Part shown: piece after piece, positions 8,300 through 18,434 of the stretch
Layout of the letters: the number at the start of each line of letters is the position of its first letter
How positions within the stretch are numbered: the stretch's first letter is position 1
DNA from: Gammaproteobacteria bacterium
GTDB taxonomy: Bacteria > Pseudomonadota > Gammaproteobacteria > Chromatiales > Chromatiaceae
DNA length: 64,000 bases
Assembly (NCBI GenBank): GCA_021773975.1
Contig: JAJFJN010000011.1
Span: forward strand, 1-64,000
Direction of reading: 5' to 3'
Position numbers and translations under genes: made by a program
Notes under the pieces: model-generated
Database searches by the model: none
The model's input: only the letters and a program-made list of their open reading frames with translations
What the model was told of the DNA's origin: nothing

Positions 8300-8478
8300 T
8301 CAATATCGCAGTGGAGATAAGTTTCGTGATATCTCCGCTATCGATTCGGGGCTGGCTGAACTTGAACAGGAAAAGCAGCAGCTCCTCACTCAAAGAGTCG
8401 ATGGGCTATTCCATCCTATTCTTGAGTGAATCAGCCAGCACGGATAAGGCAAAGCAATTTGAAGCTGTACTGGTATAG
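8292..8478 (+). pseudogene. Remnant reading frame after higA
   Basis: An ATG at 8292 overlapping the higA end opens a 45-codon frame ending at 8429. Its product (GLAELEQEKQQLLTQR region) looks like a short coiled coil from the N-terminus of a larger protein. A second coding-like stretch, TDKAKQFEAVLV-stop, follows at 8440-8478 in another frame. Together these suggest a gene that lost its middle. I do not recognise the parent family. A longer overlapping frame from 8296 is serine-rich and less protein-like. Confidence 0.35.
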
Positions 8479-8523
8479 CTAGTTTCCGGATTGCTCCAGA
8501 GCGCAAGTTGTTCAAGATCTCTG

Positions 8524-8558
8524 ATACCATGCCAGCATCAATTTGCCTTGCATGGTAT
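8524..8558. repeat. Inverted ATACCATG arm sites, right end of element 2
   Basis: GATACCATGC (8523-8532) and GCATGGTATC (8550-8559) form a perfect 10-bp inverted repeat. It is equivalent in sequence and spacing to 7195-7229. Confidence 0.55.
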
Positions 8559-8588
8559 CGATGTTTTCTGCTTTGCTACACGCAATAA

Positions 8589-8672
8589 ATACCATGAAAA
8601 ATACCATTGATGATGCAGATCATATTGTCGATTAGATTATTTTAATTGTTATATATCAATGCGTTAAAAATT
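8589..8672. repeat. 84-bp right-end repeat with IHF site, copy 2
   Basis: Second copy of the 84-bp right-end repeat, one mismatch from 7260-7343. It has the same phased arm repeat and the same perfect IHF consensus (8654-8666). It ends 4 bp before the guaA stop codon. Confidence 0.85.
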
Positions 8673-8676
8673 ACGG

Positions 8677-10263
8677 TCACTCCCATTCAATGGTAGCGGG
8701 TGGCTTACCTGAAATATCATAAGCTACCCGAGAGATACCCTTTACTTCATTAATGATACGACCTGATACCAGCTCTAAAAACTCATACGGCAGTTTGGCG
8801 ATATGCGCTGTCATAAAATCCACTGTCTCTACGGCGCGTAGACTAATGACATATTCATAGCGACGGGCATCACCCACTACACCAACAGATTTTACCGGCA
8901 AAAAGACAGCAAAGGCCTGACTGACCTTATTGTAGAGATCATGGTTATGCAGCTCTTCCATGAAGATATGATCGGCTTGGCGCAGTATATCGGCATATGA
9001 TTTCTTCACTTCGCCCAAAATACGAACACCTAAGCCAGGACCAGGGAAGGGGTGGCGATAGATCATGTCATAGGGCAGCCCTAATTCAACACCTATCTTG
9101 CGCACCTCGTCTTTAAACAGTTCGCGTAGTGGTTCTACCAGTTTCAATCTCATATCCTCTGGCAATCCGCCCACATTATGATGCGACTTGATTACGTGAG
9201 ATTTACCAGATTTCGCACCCGCAGACTCAATTACATCGGGGTAGATGGTGCCTTGTGCCAACCACTCAACATCTTCCAGGTGGCTCGCCTCATCTTCAAA
9301 GATATCAACGAACAGATTGCCAATAATCTTGCGTTTTTGTTCAGGCTCAGGGATTCCTTTTAGGGCATTCAGGAATCGTTTTTCAGCATTAACTCTGATC
9401 ACTTTGACACCCATGTGCTGAGCAAAGGTGGCCATTACCTGATCCCCTTCATTTAGGCGTAATAGCCCATTATCAACAAACACACAGGTCAACTGATCAC
9501 CGATAGCCTGATGCAGCAAAGCTGCGACCACGGATGAATCCACACCACCAGAGAGCCCCAGAACCACTTTGCCATCACCCACCGTCTCACGCATCTGACG
9601 GATGCTCTCTTCAATAATATTCTCTGAGGTCCAAAGCGCCTCGCAATGACAGATCTTGAACAAAAAGCGTTCAATGATGCGCTTACCCTGTTTGGTGTGT
9701 GTTACTTCAGGGTGAAATTGTAGACCGTAGAATTGCCGCTCTTCATTAGCCATTCCAGCCAACGGTGCATTATCCGTTGAGGCGATCATCCGAAATCCAT
9801 CTGGCAGTGACTCTACCCGGTCACCATGGCTCATCCAGACATCTAGCAGACCCTGACCATCTGCACTCGTATGATCTTCAATATTCTGCAACAGTGCTGA
9901 GTGCCCGTGCGCCCGTACCTGCGCATAGCCATATTCATGGGCAGATGATGAGGCCACCTGACCACCCAACTGGGCCGCCATGGTCTGCATGCCGTAGCAG
10001 ATACCCAACACCGGAACACCCAATTCAAACACCTGTTGAGGTGCTCGTGGTGCATCATCCAGTGTCACCGTTTCTGGACCACCAGAGAGGATAACGCCTA
10101 CGAATTTAGACTCAGCAAGCACTGTTTCAACATTATCGTAGGGGTAGACCTCACAATAGACCCCGGCCTCACGCACCCGACGAGCAATGAGCTGGGTGTA
10201 CTGAGAGCCAAAATCCAGAATCAGGATACGGTGGGCATGGATATCTTGGGTAAAATCAGTCAT
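8677..10263 (-). CDS. guaA: GMP synthase, glutamine-hydrolysing
   Basis: A 528-residue bifunctional enzyme that converts XMP to GMP with glutamine and ATP. The N-terminal class I glutamine amidotransferase has nucleophile C89 in GICYGM and H184/E186 in HPE. The ATP pyrophosphatase has the P-loop SGGVDS (238-243), followed by the C-terminal dimerisation domain ending PPATIEWE. It is 40 bp downstream of guaB, so the two are probably one operon. Its 3' end abuts mini-element 2 and is the target site of both elements. Confidence 0.98.
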   Translation of the reverse strand: MTDFTQDIHAHRILILDFGSQYTQLIARRVREAGVYCEVYPYDNVETVLAESKFVGVILSGGPETVTLDDAPRAPQQVFELGVPVLGICYGMQTMAAQLGGQVASSSAHEYGYAQVRAHGHSALLQNIEDHTSADGQGLLDVWMSHGDRVESLPDGFRMIASTDNAPLAGMANEERQFYGLQFHPEVTHTKQGKRIIERFLFKICHCEALWTSENIIEESIRQMRETVGDGKVVLGLSGGVDSSVVAALLHQAIGDQLTCVFVDNGLLRLNEGDQVMATFAQHMGVKVIRVNAEKRFLNALKGIPEPEQKRKIIGNLFVDIFEDEASHLEDVEWLAQGTIYPDVIESAGAKSGKSHVIKSHHNVGGLPEDMRLKLVEPLRELFKDEVRKIGVELGLPYDMIYRHPFPGPGLGVRILGEVKKSYADILRQADHIFMEELHNHDLYNKVSQAFAVFLPVKSVGVVGDARRYEYVISLRAVETVDFMTAHIAKLPYEFLELVSGRIINEVKGISRVAYDISGKPPATIEWE

Positions 10264-10303
10264 ATCAAATCAATCTCAAAACAGCAGTAAGCGCAATTTA
10301 CGT

Positions 10304-11770
10304 TTAGTCACGACGGTAGTTTGGCGCTTCTTTGGTGATAATCACATCGTGTACGTGGGACTCTGCCATACCTGCATGGGTCACTCGCACAAATTCAGGC
10401 TTGGTACGCATCTCTTCAATATTGGCGCAGCCGGTATACCCCATACTCGCCCGGATACCACCAATCAGCTGATAGATAATATTCAGCACGGTACCTTTAT
10501 ATGGGACACGTCCCTCAATACCCTCTGGCACCAATTTCTGCGTGTCATTGGTTGCCTCTTGGAAATAGCGATCACTGGAACCCTCTTTGCCCGCCATAGC
10601 CCCAAGCGACCCCATGCCACGGTAGGATTTATAGGAGCGCCCTTGGTATATTTCAATCTCGCCAGGCGCCTCATCTGTTCCAGCAAACATGCCACCCACC
10701 ATCACTGAATAGGCACCAGCGGCTAATACCTTGGCCACATCACCGGAGTAGCGCAGTCCACCATCCGCAATCAGAGGGATGCCGCTCCCCTTCAGCTCTG
10801 CTGCCACATTAGCAACCGCTGAAACCTGCGGCACACCCACACCGGCCACGATGCGAGTGGTGCAGATAGAGCCAGGACCGATACCTACTTTTACTCCATC
10901 AGCACCCGCATTAACCAGTGCTCGCGCTGCGGCTGCCGTGGCGATATTACCGCCAATCACCTGTAGATCCGGGTAGTGCTTCTTGACCCAGGCTACGCGA
11001 TCCAGCACACCTTGCGAATGGCCATGAGCCGTATCCACAATAATGACATCGACGCCAGCCTTGACCAGTGCATCAACCCGCTCTTCCGTACCAGCGCCTG
11101 TGCCAACTGCGGCACCTACTCGCAGGCTCTCCTGCTCATCACGGCAGGCATGTGGATTCTCTTTCGCCTTTTGAATGTCTTTTACTGTGATCAGACCTCG
11201 CAGAGCAAAAATCTCATTAACCACCAGTACCTTCTCGATACGGTGTTTATGCAACAACGCAATCACCTCTTCTCGTGGCGCACCCTCCTGTACCGTCACC
11301 AGCTTCTCTTTTGTGGTCATGATGGAAGAGACGGGGTCACTCATGCGGGTTTCAAAACGTAGATCCCGACTGGTAACAATCCCCACCAGCACCTTGCCAT
11401 CTACCACCGGAACACCCGAGATGTTGTTTGCCCGCGTCAACTCCATTACCTCTAAAATACTGGTTGTGGGAGAGACTGTAATGGGGTTGCGGATTACACC
11501 GCTTTCATATTTTTTGACGCTGCGCACCTCTTGAGCCTGCTGCACAGCTGTCATATTTTTATGGATAATGCCGATCCCCCCTTCCAGTGCGAGGGCGATA
11601 GCAAAACGTGATTCTGTCACTGTATCCATGGCAGCAGACAGCAATGGGATATTCAATTGAATATCACGTGTCAACTGTGTCCGCAAGTCGACATCCTTTG
11701 GCATAATGGCCGAATGAGCCGGTACAAGAAGGACATCGTCGAAGGTTAAGGCATCCTGAGCAAGGCGCAT
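10304..11770 (-). CDS. guaB: Inosine-5'-monophosphate dehydrogenase
   Basis: A 488-residue enzyme that oxidises IMP to XMP with NAD+, the committed step to guanine nucleotides. It has a TIM barrel with catalytic C303 in GPGSICTTR and a pair of CBS domains inserted at about residues 95-205 (for example [20 protein letters not shown]). The length is normal for bacterial IMPDH. It is the first gene of the guaBA pair. Confidence 0.98.
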   Translation of the reverse strand: MRLAQDALTFDDVLLVPAHSAIMPKDVDLRTQLTRDIQLNIPLLSAAMDTVTESRFAIALALEGGIGIIHKNMTAVQQAQEVRSVKKYESGVIRNPITVSPTTSILEVMELTRANNISGVPVVDGKVLVGIVTSRDLRFETRMSDPVSSIMTTKEKLVTVQEGAPREEVIALLHKHRIEKVLVVNEIFALRGLITVKDIQKAKENPHACRDEQESLRVGAAVGTGAGTEERVDALVKAGVDVIIVDTAHGHSQGVLDRVAWVKKHYPDLQVIGGNIATAAAARALVNAGADGVKVGIGPGSICTTRIVAGVGVPQVSAVANVAAELKGSGIPLIADGGLRYSGDVAKVLAAGAYSVMVGGMFAGTDEAPGEIEIYQGRSYKSYRGMGSLGAMAGKEGSSDRYFQEATNDTQKLVPEGIEGRVPYKGTVLNIIYQLIGGIRASMGYTGCANIEEMRTKPEFVRVTHAGMAESHVHDVIITKEAPNYRRD

Positions 11771-11879
11771 AATCCAGTTTCCCCATCCTTAAATGTGATT
11801 AGGTAAACAGACTATTATAGAATTTGCTGTCGGCAGGGTAAACCATTTAAAATCAGAAAATCCAACAGGGGGAGAAACC

Positions 11880-12347
11880 ATGCGCCACCCATCATACAAA
11901 TTAGCCCTGGCATTTTTTGCCCTGCTATCTACAACCTCGCTCATGGCGGCAGACATACCCCCCAGACCCATCAGCGTAACGGATACCCCTGCCACCAACG
12001 CCATGGAATTAAGCACACAACGAAATGCCGAAATGACATTTAAGCAGGCTGCACAAAAAGCAGATGCTGCAATGAAAAAAACCCGTACTGAAGGCGGAGA
12101 GTGGCACGAAGCAGCCAATCTACTCATGCAATCCTCGGTAACTTCCCGATCTGGTGATTTTCAGACCGCCATAAAGATGGCTAACCAGGCCGCAATCATG
12201 GCCGAAGAGGCCTATAAAGCAGTCATCATTGCTAAAAAAGCTGAAGCAGCAAGAAAGGCCGCCGCCACACAAAAAGCAGCTGAGGAGAAGGCTGCCGCTG
12301 CAAGAAAAGCCGCAGCTGCTAAAAATAGCTCCAAACCCACAAAATAA
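11880..12347 (+). CDS. SoxXA-binding-like periplasmic protein
   Basis: A 155-residue protein with a signal peptide (about 1-23, ending LMAA) and an Ala/Lys-rich coiled-coil tail (120-155). The middle (about 55-115: GGEWHEAANLL, then SGDFQTAIKMANQAA) resembles SoxXA-binding protein (SoxK), which has a W-x-x-x-x-x-x-L and GD-x-x-x-A pattern. SoxK stimulates the SoxXA cytochrome in thiosulfate oxidation. No other sox gene is in the window, so function is uncertain. A good GGGGAGA ribosome binding site precedes the ATG. It is divergent from guaB. Confidence 0.5.
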   Translation: MRHPSYKLALAFFALLSTTSLMAADIPPRPISVTDTPATNAMELSTQRNAEMTFKQAAQKADAAMKKTRTEGGEWHEAANLLMQSSVTSRSGDFQTAIKMANQAAIMAEEAYKAVIIAKKAEAARKAAATQKAAEEKAAAARKAAAAKNSSKPTK

Positions 12348-12373
12348 CAGCAGACCACATAAAAGATCTCAAT

Positions 12374-13732
12374 ATGCCGTTATTTAGCAGTAAGCCCAGC
12401 CGTGATGTCTACAGCATCTCGCGCCTCAACAGCGAGGTAAAAGCCGTACTAACGGGAAGTTTTCCTCTGCTCTGGGTAGAGGGCGAAATATCCAACCTGG
12501 CTCACCCTGCCTCCGGCCACATCTACTTCACCCTTAAAGACAAGCACGCCCAAGTGCGTTGCGCCATGTTTCGCATACGCCGCACGAAACTGCGCTTTCA
12601 GCCTGAAAATGGCATGCAGGTGCTGGTGCGTGCACGAGCGACGCTCTATGAAAACCGAGGAGAGTTCCAGCTTAGTATTGAGCATATGGAGCCAGCAGGT
12701 GAAGGGGCGCTACGTCTGGCTTATGAAGAGCTAAAGCAACGTCTGGGGGCAGAAGGGTTATTTGACCCCGCACATAAGAGGCCTCTGCCAGCATTCCCAC
12801 AACGCATCGGCATCATCACCTCACCCACAGGTGCGGCTATTCATGACATATTGAGTGTGCTACAGCGACGTTTTCCTGCCGCATCTATTATCATCTACCC
12901 TATTCCCGTGCAGGGTGTAGATGCTGCGGCAAAGATCACTGGGATGATTAAACTGGCTAATCAACGCGCAGAGTGCAATCTATTAGTGCTCACTCGTGGT
13001 GGCGGTTCGCTGGAAGATTTAGCCGCCTTCAATGATGAGAATATTGCACGAGCCATCCACGCTTCGCTGTTGCCCATCGTATCAGCCATAGGTCATGAGA
13101 TTGACTTTACCATTGCCGATTTTGTAGCGGATGAACGCGCCCCAACCCCATCTGCGGCAGCCGAACTCATCAGCCCTGATCAGGCCAGTTTGCAGCAGCA
13201 TCTTAACCAGCTTAACAATAGATTAACCATCAACCTGTACCGACAATCAGGCCACTACAAAACCACACTACAGCACCTTAAACAGCGGCTGGAACAGCAA
13301 CATCCCACAATACAACTGGAACAGTACCAGCAAAAAATAGATGAGTTATCACGACGACTAACGCAACAGCACCAGCTCCGACAGATCCAAGCTAAACAAC
13401 GGCTCAATCACCTAACAGCAAGACTAAAGGTTTTAACGCCAGCTCACCGGCTGGCACAATTTAGGCTACAGCATGCCAGTCTGCACAAGCGTTTGCACCA
13501 GCAAATGCATCATCAGCTCTACCAATACAAGCAACAGCTCGGCCATATCAGCCAGCAACTACATACCATCAGCCCATTGGCTACCCTAGGTCGGGGTTAC
13601 GCCATTGTTCAGCAACATCCCTCAGGAGAGATCATTCGTCATGCTGCCACTATAAAGCCTGGCACACAGATCAAAGCCAAACTGGCAGAAGGTACTCTTT
13701 TATGTCAAGTAGAAGGAATTGAGCCTGAATAG
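12374..13732 (+). CDS. xseA: Exodeoxyribonuclease VII large subunit
   Basis: A 452-residue subunit of the single-strand-specific exonuclease VII. It has an N-terminal OB-fold DNA-binding domain (about 10-105), a catalytic domain with TRGGGSLEDLAAFNDE and GHEIDFTIADFVADERAPTPSAAAE (in the 215-265 region), and a long Gln/His-rich helical region (270-400) that forms the coiled-coil stalk. The C-terminal LGRGYAIV segment is conserved. It converges with the FKBP gene with a 6-bp gap. Confidence 0.97.
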   Translation: MPLFSSKPSRDVYSISRLNSEVKAVLTGSFPLLWVEGEISNLAHPASGHIYFTLKDKHAQVRCAMFRIRRTKLRFQPENGMQVLVRARATLYENRGEFQLSIEHMEPAGEGALRLAYEELKQRLGAEGLFDPAHKRPLPAFPQRIGIITSPTGAAIHDILSVLQRRFPAASIIIYPIPVQGVDAAAKITGMIKLANQRAECNLLVLTRGGGSLEDLAAFNDENIARAIHASLLPIVSAIGHEIDFTIADFVADERAPTPSAAAELISPDQASLQQHLNQLNNRLTINLYRQSGHYKTTLQHLKQRLEQQHPTIQLEQYQQKIDELSRRLTQQHQLRQIQAKQRLNHLTARLKVLTPAHRLAQFRLQHASLHKRLHQQMHHQLYQYKQQLGHISQQLHTISPLATLGRGYAIVQQHPSGEIIRHAATIKPGTQIKAKLAEGTLLCQVEGIEPE

Positions 13733-13737
13733 GCTCA
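13720..13737. terminator. Hairpin at the xseA/FKBP convergent junction
   Basis: TGAGCCT-GAAT-AGGCTCA forms a perfect 7-bp stem across the xseA stop codon, between two convergent genes. It lacks a strong T run on either side, so a role in termination is tentative. Confidence 0.35.
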
Positions 13738-13738
13738 C

Positions 13739-14248
13739 CTACTTAATAATTCGTATTAATTCAACATCAAACACCAATGCGGCATCCGGTGGAATTTTTT
13801 GACCCACCCCACGCTCTCCATATCCCAGTTCAGGCGGAATAAACAACACTCGCCGCTCTCCAACACGCATGTCCTGAAAAGCAATGTCCCACCCTTTAAT
13901 CACTTTACCTACCCCAATTGCCTCTACGAAAGGCCGATCTCGATCATAGCTGGAATCAAACTTTTTACCATTTTCAAGTAGATACCCGGTGTAATGCGCG
14001 ACGATACCCTCCCCTTTTTTTGGTTTATCCCCTTTTCCCTCTTTACGAACAATCCACTCAAGTCCACTCTTATCAACTACCAGTTTATTAATATCTACAC
14101 TGAGTTTTTGAGCCGCAATCTCTTTCAGGAAAAAATCCGATATACCACCAGATTTTGACCCAACTCCAAGACACCCTGCCAATAAAAAAGCAGCACAAAG
14201 CACAAAGATAACGAGAAGACGCTGCTTATATTGTTGGGTCTGTATCAC
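13739..14248 (-). CDS. FKBP-type peptidyl-prolyl isomerase lipoprotein
   Basis: A 169-residue lipoprotein with a signal peptide and lipobox LAGC (C26). The C-terminal FKBP domain (about 60-168) has the GEGIVAHYTGYLLENGKKFDSSYDR, GWDIAFQDMRVGERR and PPELGYGERG segments. It would catalyse proline isomerisation in periplasmic protein folding. The start is a GTG at 14248, directly after the stop codon of the upstream chemoreceptor gene, which suggests coupled translation. No other plausible start precedes the signal peptide. Confidence 0.9.
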   Translation of the reverse strand: MIQTQQYKQRLLVIFVLCAAFLLAGCLGVGSKSGGISDFFLKEIAAQKLSVDINKLVVDKSGLEWIVRKEGKGDKPKKGEGIVAHYTGYLLENGKKFDSSYDRDRPFVEAIGVGKVIKGWDIAFQDMRVGERRVLFIPPELGYGERGVGQKIPPDAALVFDVELIRIIK

Positions 14249-16858
14249 TTACGCTCTCTGACCAACTGTAAAGAATTCCATCATTCTATTCAGGTCGCCT
14301 GCTTGCTCACTCATCGACTGCGCTGCAGACATTGCCTCTTCAACCAACGCTGCATTTTGCTGGGTCATCTGGTCCATTTGCGTTACAGCAATATTAACCT
14401 GTTCAATACCCGCACTCTGCTCTCGAGTGGCACTGGATATATTGCCCACATTGTCTGTAACCATTTTAACTGCCGTCACAATCCCCTCCAATGTGGAGCC
14501 AGACTCATCAACCAGACGAGAACCCTCTTCAACTTTTGTCATACTATCTTCAATCAATACCTTAATCTCTTTAGCCGCTGCGGCACTTCGCCCAGCAAGG
14601 TTACGCACCTCACTAGCCACTACAGCAAACCCACGCCCTTGCTCACCCGCACGCGCCGCCTCCACTGAGGCATTAAGTGCCAGCAGGTTCGTCTGAAACG
14701 CAATTTCATCAATAACACCGATAATATCGACCACTTTTTTGCTTGAGCTACTAAGCGCCTCCATAGCAGAGATAGCCTGCCCTATCACCGCACTACCATT
14801 CTTTGCCTGTTCACCTGCATCTATTGACAGTTCGTTTGCCTTTTCAGCATTGCCAGCATTCTCTCTCACAACCGATGTCATCTCCTCCATGCTTGCAGCC
14901 GTCTCTTCTAAACTTGCTGCCTGCTCTTCCGTACGCTTCGCAAGATCAGCATTACCTGAAGAGATTTCAGCTGCAGCATCACTAACAGCGTTTGAACTTG
15001 ATTGAATCTGCCCAACAACCTCGGTCAATTTAACCACTGTTGCATTTAGATTTGTCTTCAAGCGATCAAATGCACCCTGATACTCAGCTTGAATTGTCTC
15101 AGTCAGATCACCCTCAGCCATCGCCCCCAGCACTCGCTGCATATCGTTAATTATCTGCTCGTTCACATCAACCATCTCATTGATGCCGGTACTAAGCTCT
15201 GCAAAAAAACCTTGCTTGCCACTCATTGGCACACGCCCGGTCAGATCACCTTCACGCACTGAATCAATAATGGGTTGGATATCATCGCGAATCACCTCAG
15301 CTAACTTAGCCACTGTTGCATTAGCATCCTGCTTCAGCGTATTAAAAGCACCATGATAATCTCTTGTAATGGTTTCATTCAGATCACCACGGGCTAATGC
15401 AGAAAAGATGCGCACCGTATCATCTGTAACCTGCTCACTAACATCCACCACATCATTAACGCCGCTGCTTAATTTGGCAAAGAACCCCTGCTTACCTTCA
15501 AGATCAATGCGCTGTTTTAAATCACCCTCACGCGCGGCATCTACAATAGTTTGAATATCCTTTTCAATCACCGAGGAAAGCTGGCTCTGCATATTTTTCA
15601 TGGCTTGCAATAACTGACCCACTTCATCTTTTGAATTAACATCAATCTTGCGTGATAGATCACCACCTGCAATTGTTTCAGTAACCGCCACTGCGGTGCC
15701 AATAGGCCCTGTAATAGCCCGCGTTACTGTGAATGCCAGCAGAATCGAAATGATAATGCCAACAATAATACCCACAATGATCTGTAACGTGGCTGCTGCA
15801 GCCGTACTGTCTGACTCTTGCGCAGCATTCTGCATGACCTTTTTAGCAATCTCTTCAACACCCCCTATGAGATTGAGCATTGATTCGCCGATCTCATCAG
15901 CCATCTGATCACTCTTGCTGCGCTCGGCTTTTCTTTCCAGTAAGGCAGTATGCGATGCCATAAAACCCTTAACTGCAACTTGGAATACCTCATCGTGCAG
16001 ACGATCCAATTCCAATGTCAGCTGCTTAATTTCACGATCTGAGACCTTTGCTATTACCCCCTCTTCACCCTTTGCACCATTGAGCAGTGCATTAATCCAA
16101 CCATCAAACTCTTTAATTTTTTCATCATATTCCTGCCTGATAATTGCCAGCTGGTTCGCATCAGTCTCTTGTGCAAACTCCTCAATTATAATACGTGTCA
16201 TGGCAATGGTCGCTTTGATCTCCATTGCAACATCAGCCCAGGTGTTTTCTCTTCGTAGAATTTCCTCTGCACTTACCCCGCGCTGCATCTGTTTTTCAAT
16301 GCGTGCTTTAACCAACACTTCAAATTGACCGGCAATCGCTATTGCTTGCTCAAAAGCCGACTCCATCTTTTTCATATCATCAATATTCTCTGCCTGAAGC
16401 AGATAGATTTTTTGTGACAGCTCATAAATGGAGTGAATCGCCGGCTGGAATTTATCGTTATGATGATTATCAGACTCAGCCACTATATCCCTTAGCGCCT
16501 GATCTTTAGCACGGTAGACGGTGCCTGCCTCTGTTTCAGCGCCTTCCAATATGGCATCAGCATAGGTATCAAACATTTGAGCAAATGCCTTATGCTCGCC
16601 CCAGACCTCATCCAACTCGCTCTGATTAGTCGCTGCCAGCAACTCCATAATCATCTGCATATCTCTGGCCACAGCGATCTTCATCTCCATGGCTGAATCC
16701 ATCAGCGGAACGCTATGGAGGATATCGGTTGTCTTGGCGCTCATATTTCCAACACTTCGATAGCCTAGTCCCCCAACCACTATGAGCACTAAAGTAACCA
16801 AAGAAAAACCGGCATAAAGCTTGCTGCCAATTTTCCAATCTCTAATATTTAGGTTCAT
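14249..16858 (-). CDS. Methyl-accepting chemotaxis protein with repeated HAMP-like units
   Basis: A transmembrane chemoreceptor of about 869 residues, using the ATG at 16858; an upstream in-frame start at 16930 would add an unlikely leader. TM1 is near residues 12-32, followed by a long periplasmic helical sensor domain and TM2 near 350-378. Then come a HAMP domain and several HAMP-like repeats (recurring GDL..., KQGFFA and GAF motifs, about 380-620). The signalling domain contains the conserved hairpin ([20 protein letters not shown]) and methylation-type EE pairs. There is no C-terminal CheR/CheB tether. It signals to CheA/CheW; the ligand is unknown. Confidence 0.93.
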   Translation of the reverse strand: MNLNIRDWKIGSKLYAGFSLVTLVLIVVGGLGYRSVGNMSAKTTDILHSVPLMDSAMEMKIAVARDMQMIMELLAATNQSELDEVWGEHKAFAQMFDTYADAILEGAETEAGTVYRAKDQALRDIVAESDNHHNDKFQPAIHSIYELSQKIYLLQAENIDDMKKMESAFEQAIAIAGQFEVLVKARIEKQMQRGVSAEEILRRENTWADVAMEIKATIAMTRIIIEEFAQETDANQLAIIRQEYDEKIKEFDGWINALLNGAKGEEGVIAKVSDREIKQLTLELDRLHDEVFQVAVKGFMASHTALLERKAERSKSDQMADEIGESMLNLIGGVEEIAKKVMQNAAQESDSTAAAATLQIIVGIIVGIIISILLAFTVTRAITGPIGTAVAVTETIAGGDLSRKIDVNSKDEVGQLLQAMKNMQSQLSSVIEKDIQTIVDAAREGDLKQRIDLEGKQGFFAKLSSGVNDVVDVSEQVTDDTVRIFSALARGDLNETITRDYHGAFNTLKQDANATVAKLAEVIRDDIQPIIDSVREGDLTGRVPMSGKQGFFAELSTGINEMVDVNEQIINDMQRVLGAMAEGDLTETIQAEYQGAFDRLKTNLNATVVKLTEVVGQIQSSSNAVSDAAAEISSGNADLAKRTEEQAASLEETAASMEEMTSVVRENAGNAEKANELSIDAGEQAKNGSAVIGQAISAMEALSSSSKKVVDIIGVIDEIAFQTNLLALNASVEAARAGEQGRGFAVVASEVRNLAGRSAAAAKEIKVLIEDSMTKVEEGSRLVDESGSTLEGIVTAVKMVTDNVGNISSATREQSAGIEQVNIAVTQMDQMTQQNAALVEEAMSAAQSMSEQAGDLNRMMEFFTVGQRA

Positions 16859-17121
16859 CACTTTTATCTCTGTAGAAGGATTGCTTCGTAGATTGCAATT
16901 TCCATGCTTTAGTCTGTGGCATCCCAGCATTAGCTCTTATTTACAACCAACAAAATAACGATATTGCGGTCTGACACAACAACTAGCAGCACATCTGAAT
17001 TCAGATAGATCCTATTGCCTTTCACTATAGGTCGGCAGGTATATATATAACTAAAGGCTGGTATTAAATTAGATTGGCACCAAGTAAAGTAGCCCTGCGC
17101 CCCAATAATTAAGGATCAGAT

Positions 17122-17904
17122 ATGTTGCTAGTTATCTCGCCCGCAAAGAAACTTGATTTTGAAGAGAGCTATTCAGATATCGGAATGACCACACCCGCAC
17201 TAATAAAATCTGCGGCAGAGATTGCTGCAATTATGAAAAACAGGTCGGCCAGTGAGATTAAACAGCTAATGAGGCTAAGTGATAACCTGGCAGAGCTGAA
17301 TTGCTCCCGTTATCAAAACTGGTCCACAGATACCGGAGCTGGGCATGCCAAGCAAGCTATTCTGGCATTTCGTGGCGATGTCTACCGAGGTATGGGAGCC
17401 ACCACATTTGAGCAGCCAGATTTTGATTTTGCACAGACGCATATGCGAATTCTATCTGGGCTTTATGGCATTTTACGCCCTCTGGATATGATTCAGGCAC
17501 ACCGACTGGAGATGGGGGCAAAACTTGAAAACCCTGCTGGCAAAGATCTCTATGCCTTTTGGCAAAATCAAATCACGCCCATTCTAAAAAAAGATATTGA
17601 AGAGAGAGGCAGCACGCTAATAAATCTTGCATCCAACGAATATTTCAAAGCAGTAAATGTTCATGAGTTAGATACACCCATTATTACGCCCATTTTCAAA
17701 GATTATAAAAATGGTGTTTACAAAATTATCAGCCTTTATGCCAAGCAAGCCAGAGGTATGATGTGTTCATTCAGTATCCGCAACCAACTGCAAGCGCCAG
17801 AGCAGCTTAAAGATTTTACTGAGGCTGGATATCAATTTTGTAAAGCAGAGTCTGATACAAGTCACTATACTTTTTTACGTAATAAAGAGAGCAGAAAACC
17901 ATAA
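17122..17904 (+). CDS. yaaA: Peroxide stress protein YaaA
   Basis: A 260-residue DUF328/UPF0246 protein with the conserved N-terminus LLVISPAKKLDFE and the FRGDVYRG, LSGLYGILRPLD and NLASNEYFKAV blocks. In E. coli YaaA lowers free intracellular iron during peroxide stress. An AAGGA ribosome binding site precedes the ATG. The peroxiredoxin gene follows 44 bp later on the same strand, in keeping with a shared oxidative-stress role. Confidence 0.96.
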   Translation: MLLVISPAKKLDFEESYSDIGMTTPALIKSAAEIAAIMKNRSASEIKQLMRLSDNLAELNCSRYQNWSTDTGAGHAKQAILAFRGDVYRGMGATTFEQPDFDFAQTHMRILSGLYGILRPLDMIQAHRLEMGAKLENPAGKDLYAFWQNQITPILKKDIEERGSTLINLASNEYFKAVNVHELDTPIITPIFKDYKNGVYKIISLYAKQARGMMCSFSIRNQLQAPEQLKDFTEAGYQFCKAESDTSHYTFLRNKESRKP

Positions 17905-17948
17905 CAAGCGCATGTCATTACATCTATATTGCTATCTAAGGAAAAAAG

Positions 17949-18434
17949 ATGCTCAAACTCAACCGCAAAGTAAAAAACCTTGAACTACCCGCTACCGGGG
18001 ATAAAATCATTAGCCTTTCAGATTACCTGGGGCGGAATGTCGTGATCTATTTTTACCCCAAAGACAACACCCCTGGGTGTACTACTGAAGGCCAAAATTT
18101 TCGCGGCAGCTATGATCAATTTCATCAATACAACACTGAAATATTGGGCATATCACGAGATAGCATTCGCACACACGAAAACTTTAAAGCCAAACAATCA
18201 TTTCCATTTGAGCTGCTATCAGACAAGGATGAAATTGCATGCAAACAATTTGATGTCATAAAACTTAAAAAGAATTATGGCCGCGAATATATGGGTATTG
18301 AGCGCAGTACCTTTTTGATAGATGCAAGCGGCAAGCTACATAAGGAGTGGCGAAGTGTAAAAGTAAAAGGGCATACCGAAGAGGTACTAGCGTGTGCAAA
18401 AGCGCTATATGAGTCACAAATCAAAGATGCCTAA
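17949..18434 (+). CDS. bcp: Peroxiredoxin, BCP/PrxQ subfamily
   Basis: A 161-residue thiol peroxidase that reduces hydrogen peroxide and organic hydroperoxides. The peroxidatic cysteine is C44 in YPKDNTPGCTTE. The usual second cysteine five residues later in E. coli Bcp is Gln here (Q49), so resolution must use another Cys (for example the one in IACKQF) or an external thiol. It overlaps the end of convergent mltC by 14 bp. Confidence 0.93.
   Translation: MLKLNRKVKNLELPATGDKIISLSDYLGRNVVIYFYPKDNTPGCTTEGQNFRGSYDQFHQYNTEILGISRDSIRTHENFKAKQSFPFELLSDKDEIACKQFDVIKLKKNYGREYMGIERSTFLIDASGKLHKEWRSVKVKGHTEEVLACAKALYESQIKDA

Larger units (their letters stand above)
7346..8676. mobile_element. Integrase-less mini-element 2 carrying higBA
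   Basis: A unit of about 1329 bp between the middle guaA-end copy and guaA itself. Its left end has a perfect IHF consensus TATCAATAGCTTA (7390-7402) and the phased arm repeat at 7422-7441. Its right end has the inverted pair at 8524-8558 and the 84-bp repeat at 8589-8672. The spacings to the core (74 bp left, 88 bp right) equal those of element 1. Cargo is higB, higA and a broken reading frame. No integrase is encoded. Confidence 0.68.

Noticed and set aside
8296-8478. 60-residue frame starting at the second ATG after higA
   Set aside because: The product is Ser-rich and unlike a protein domain. Another frame across the same bases looks more like former coding sequence, so a remnant is reported instead.
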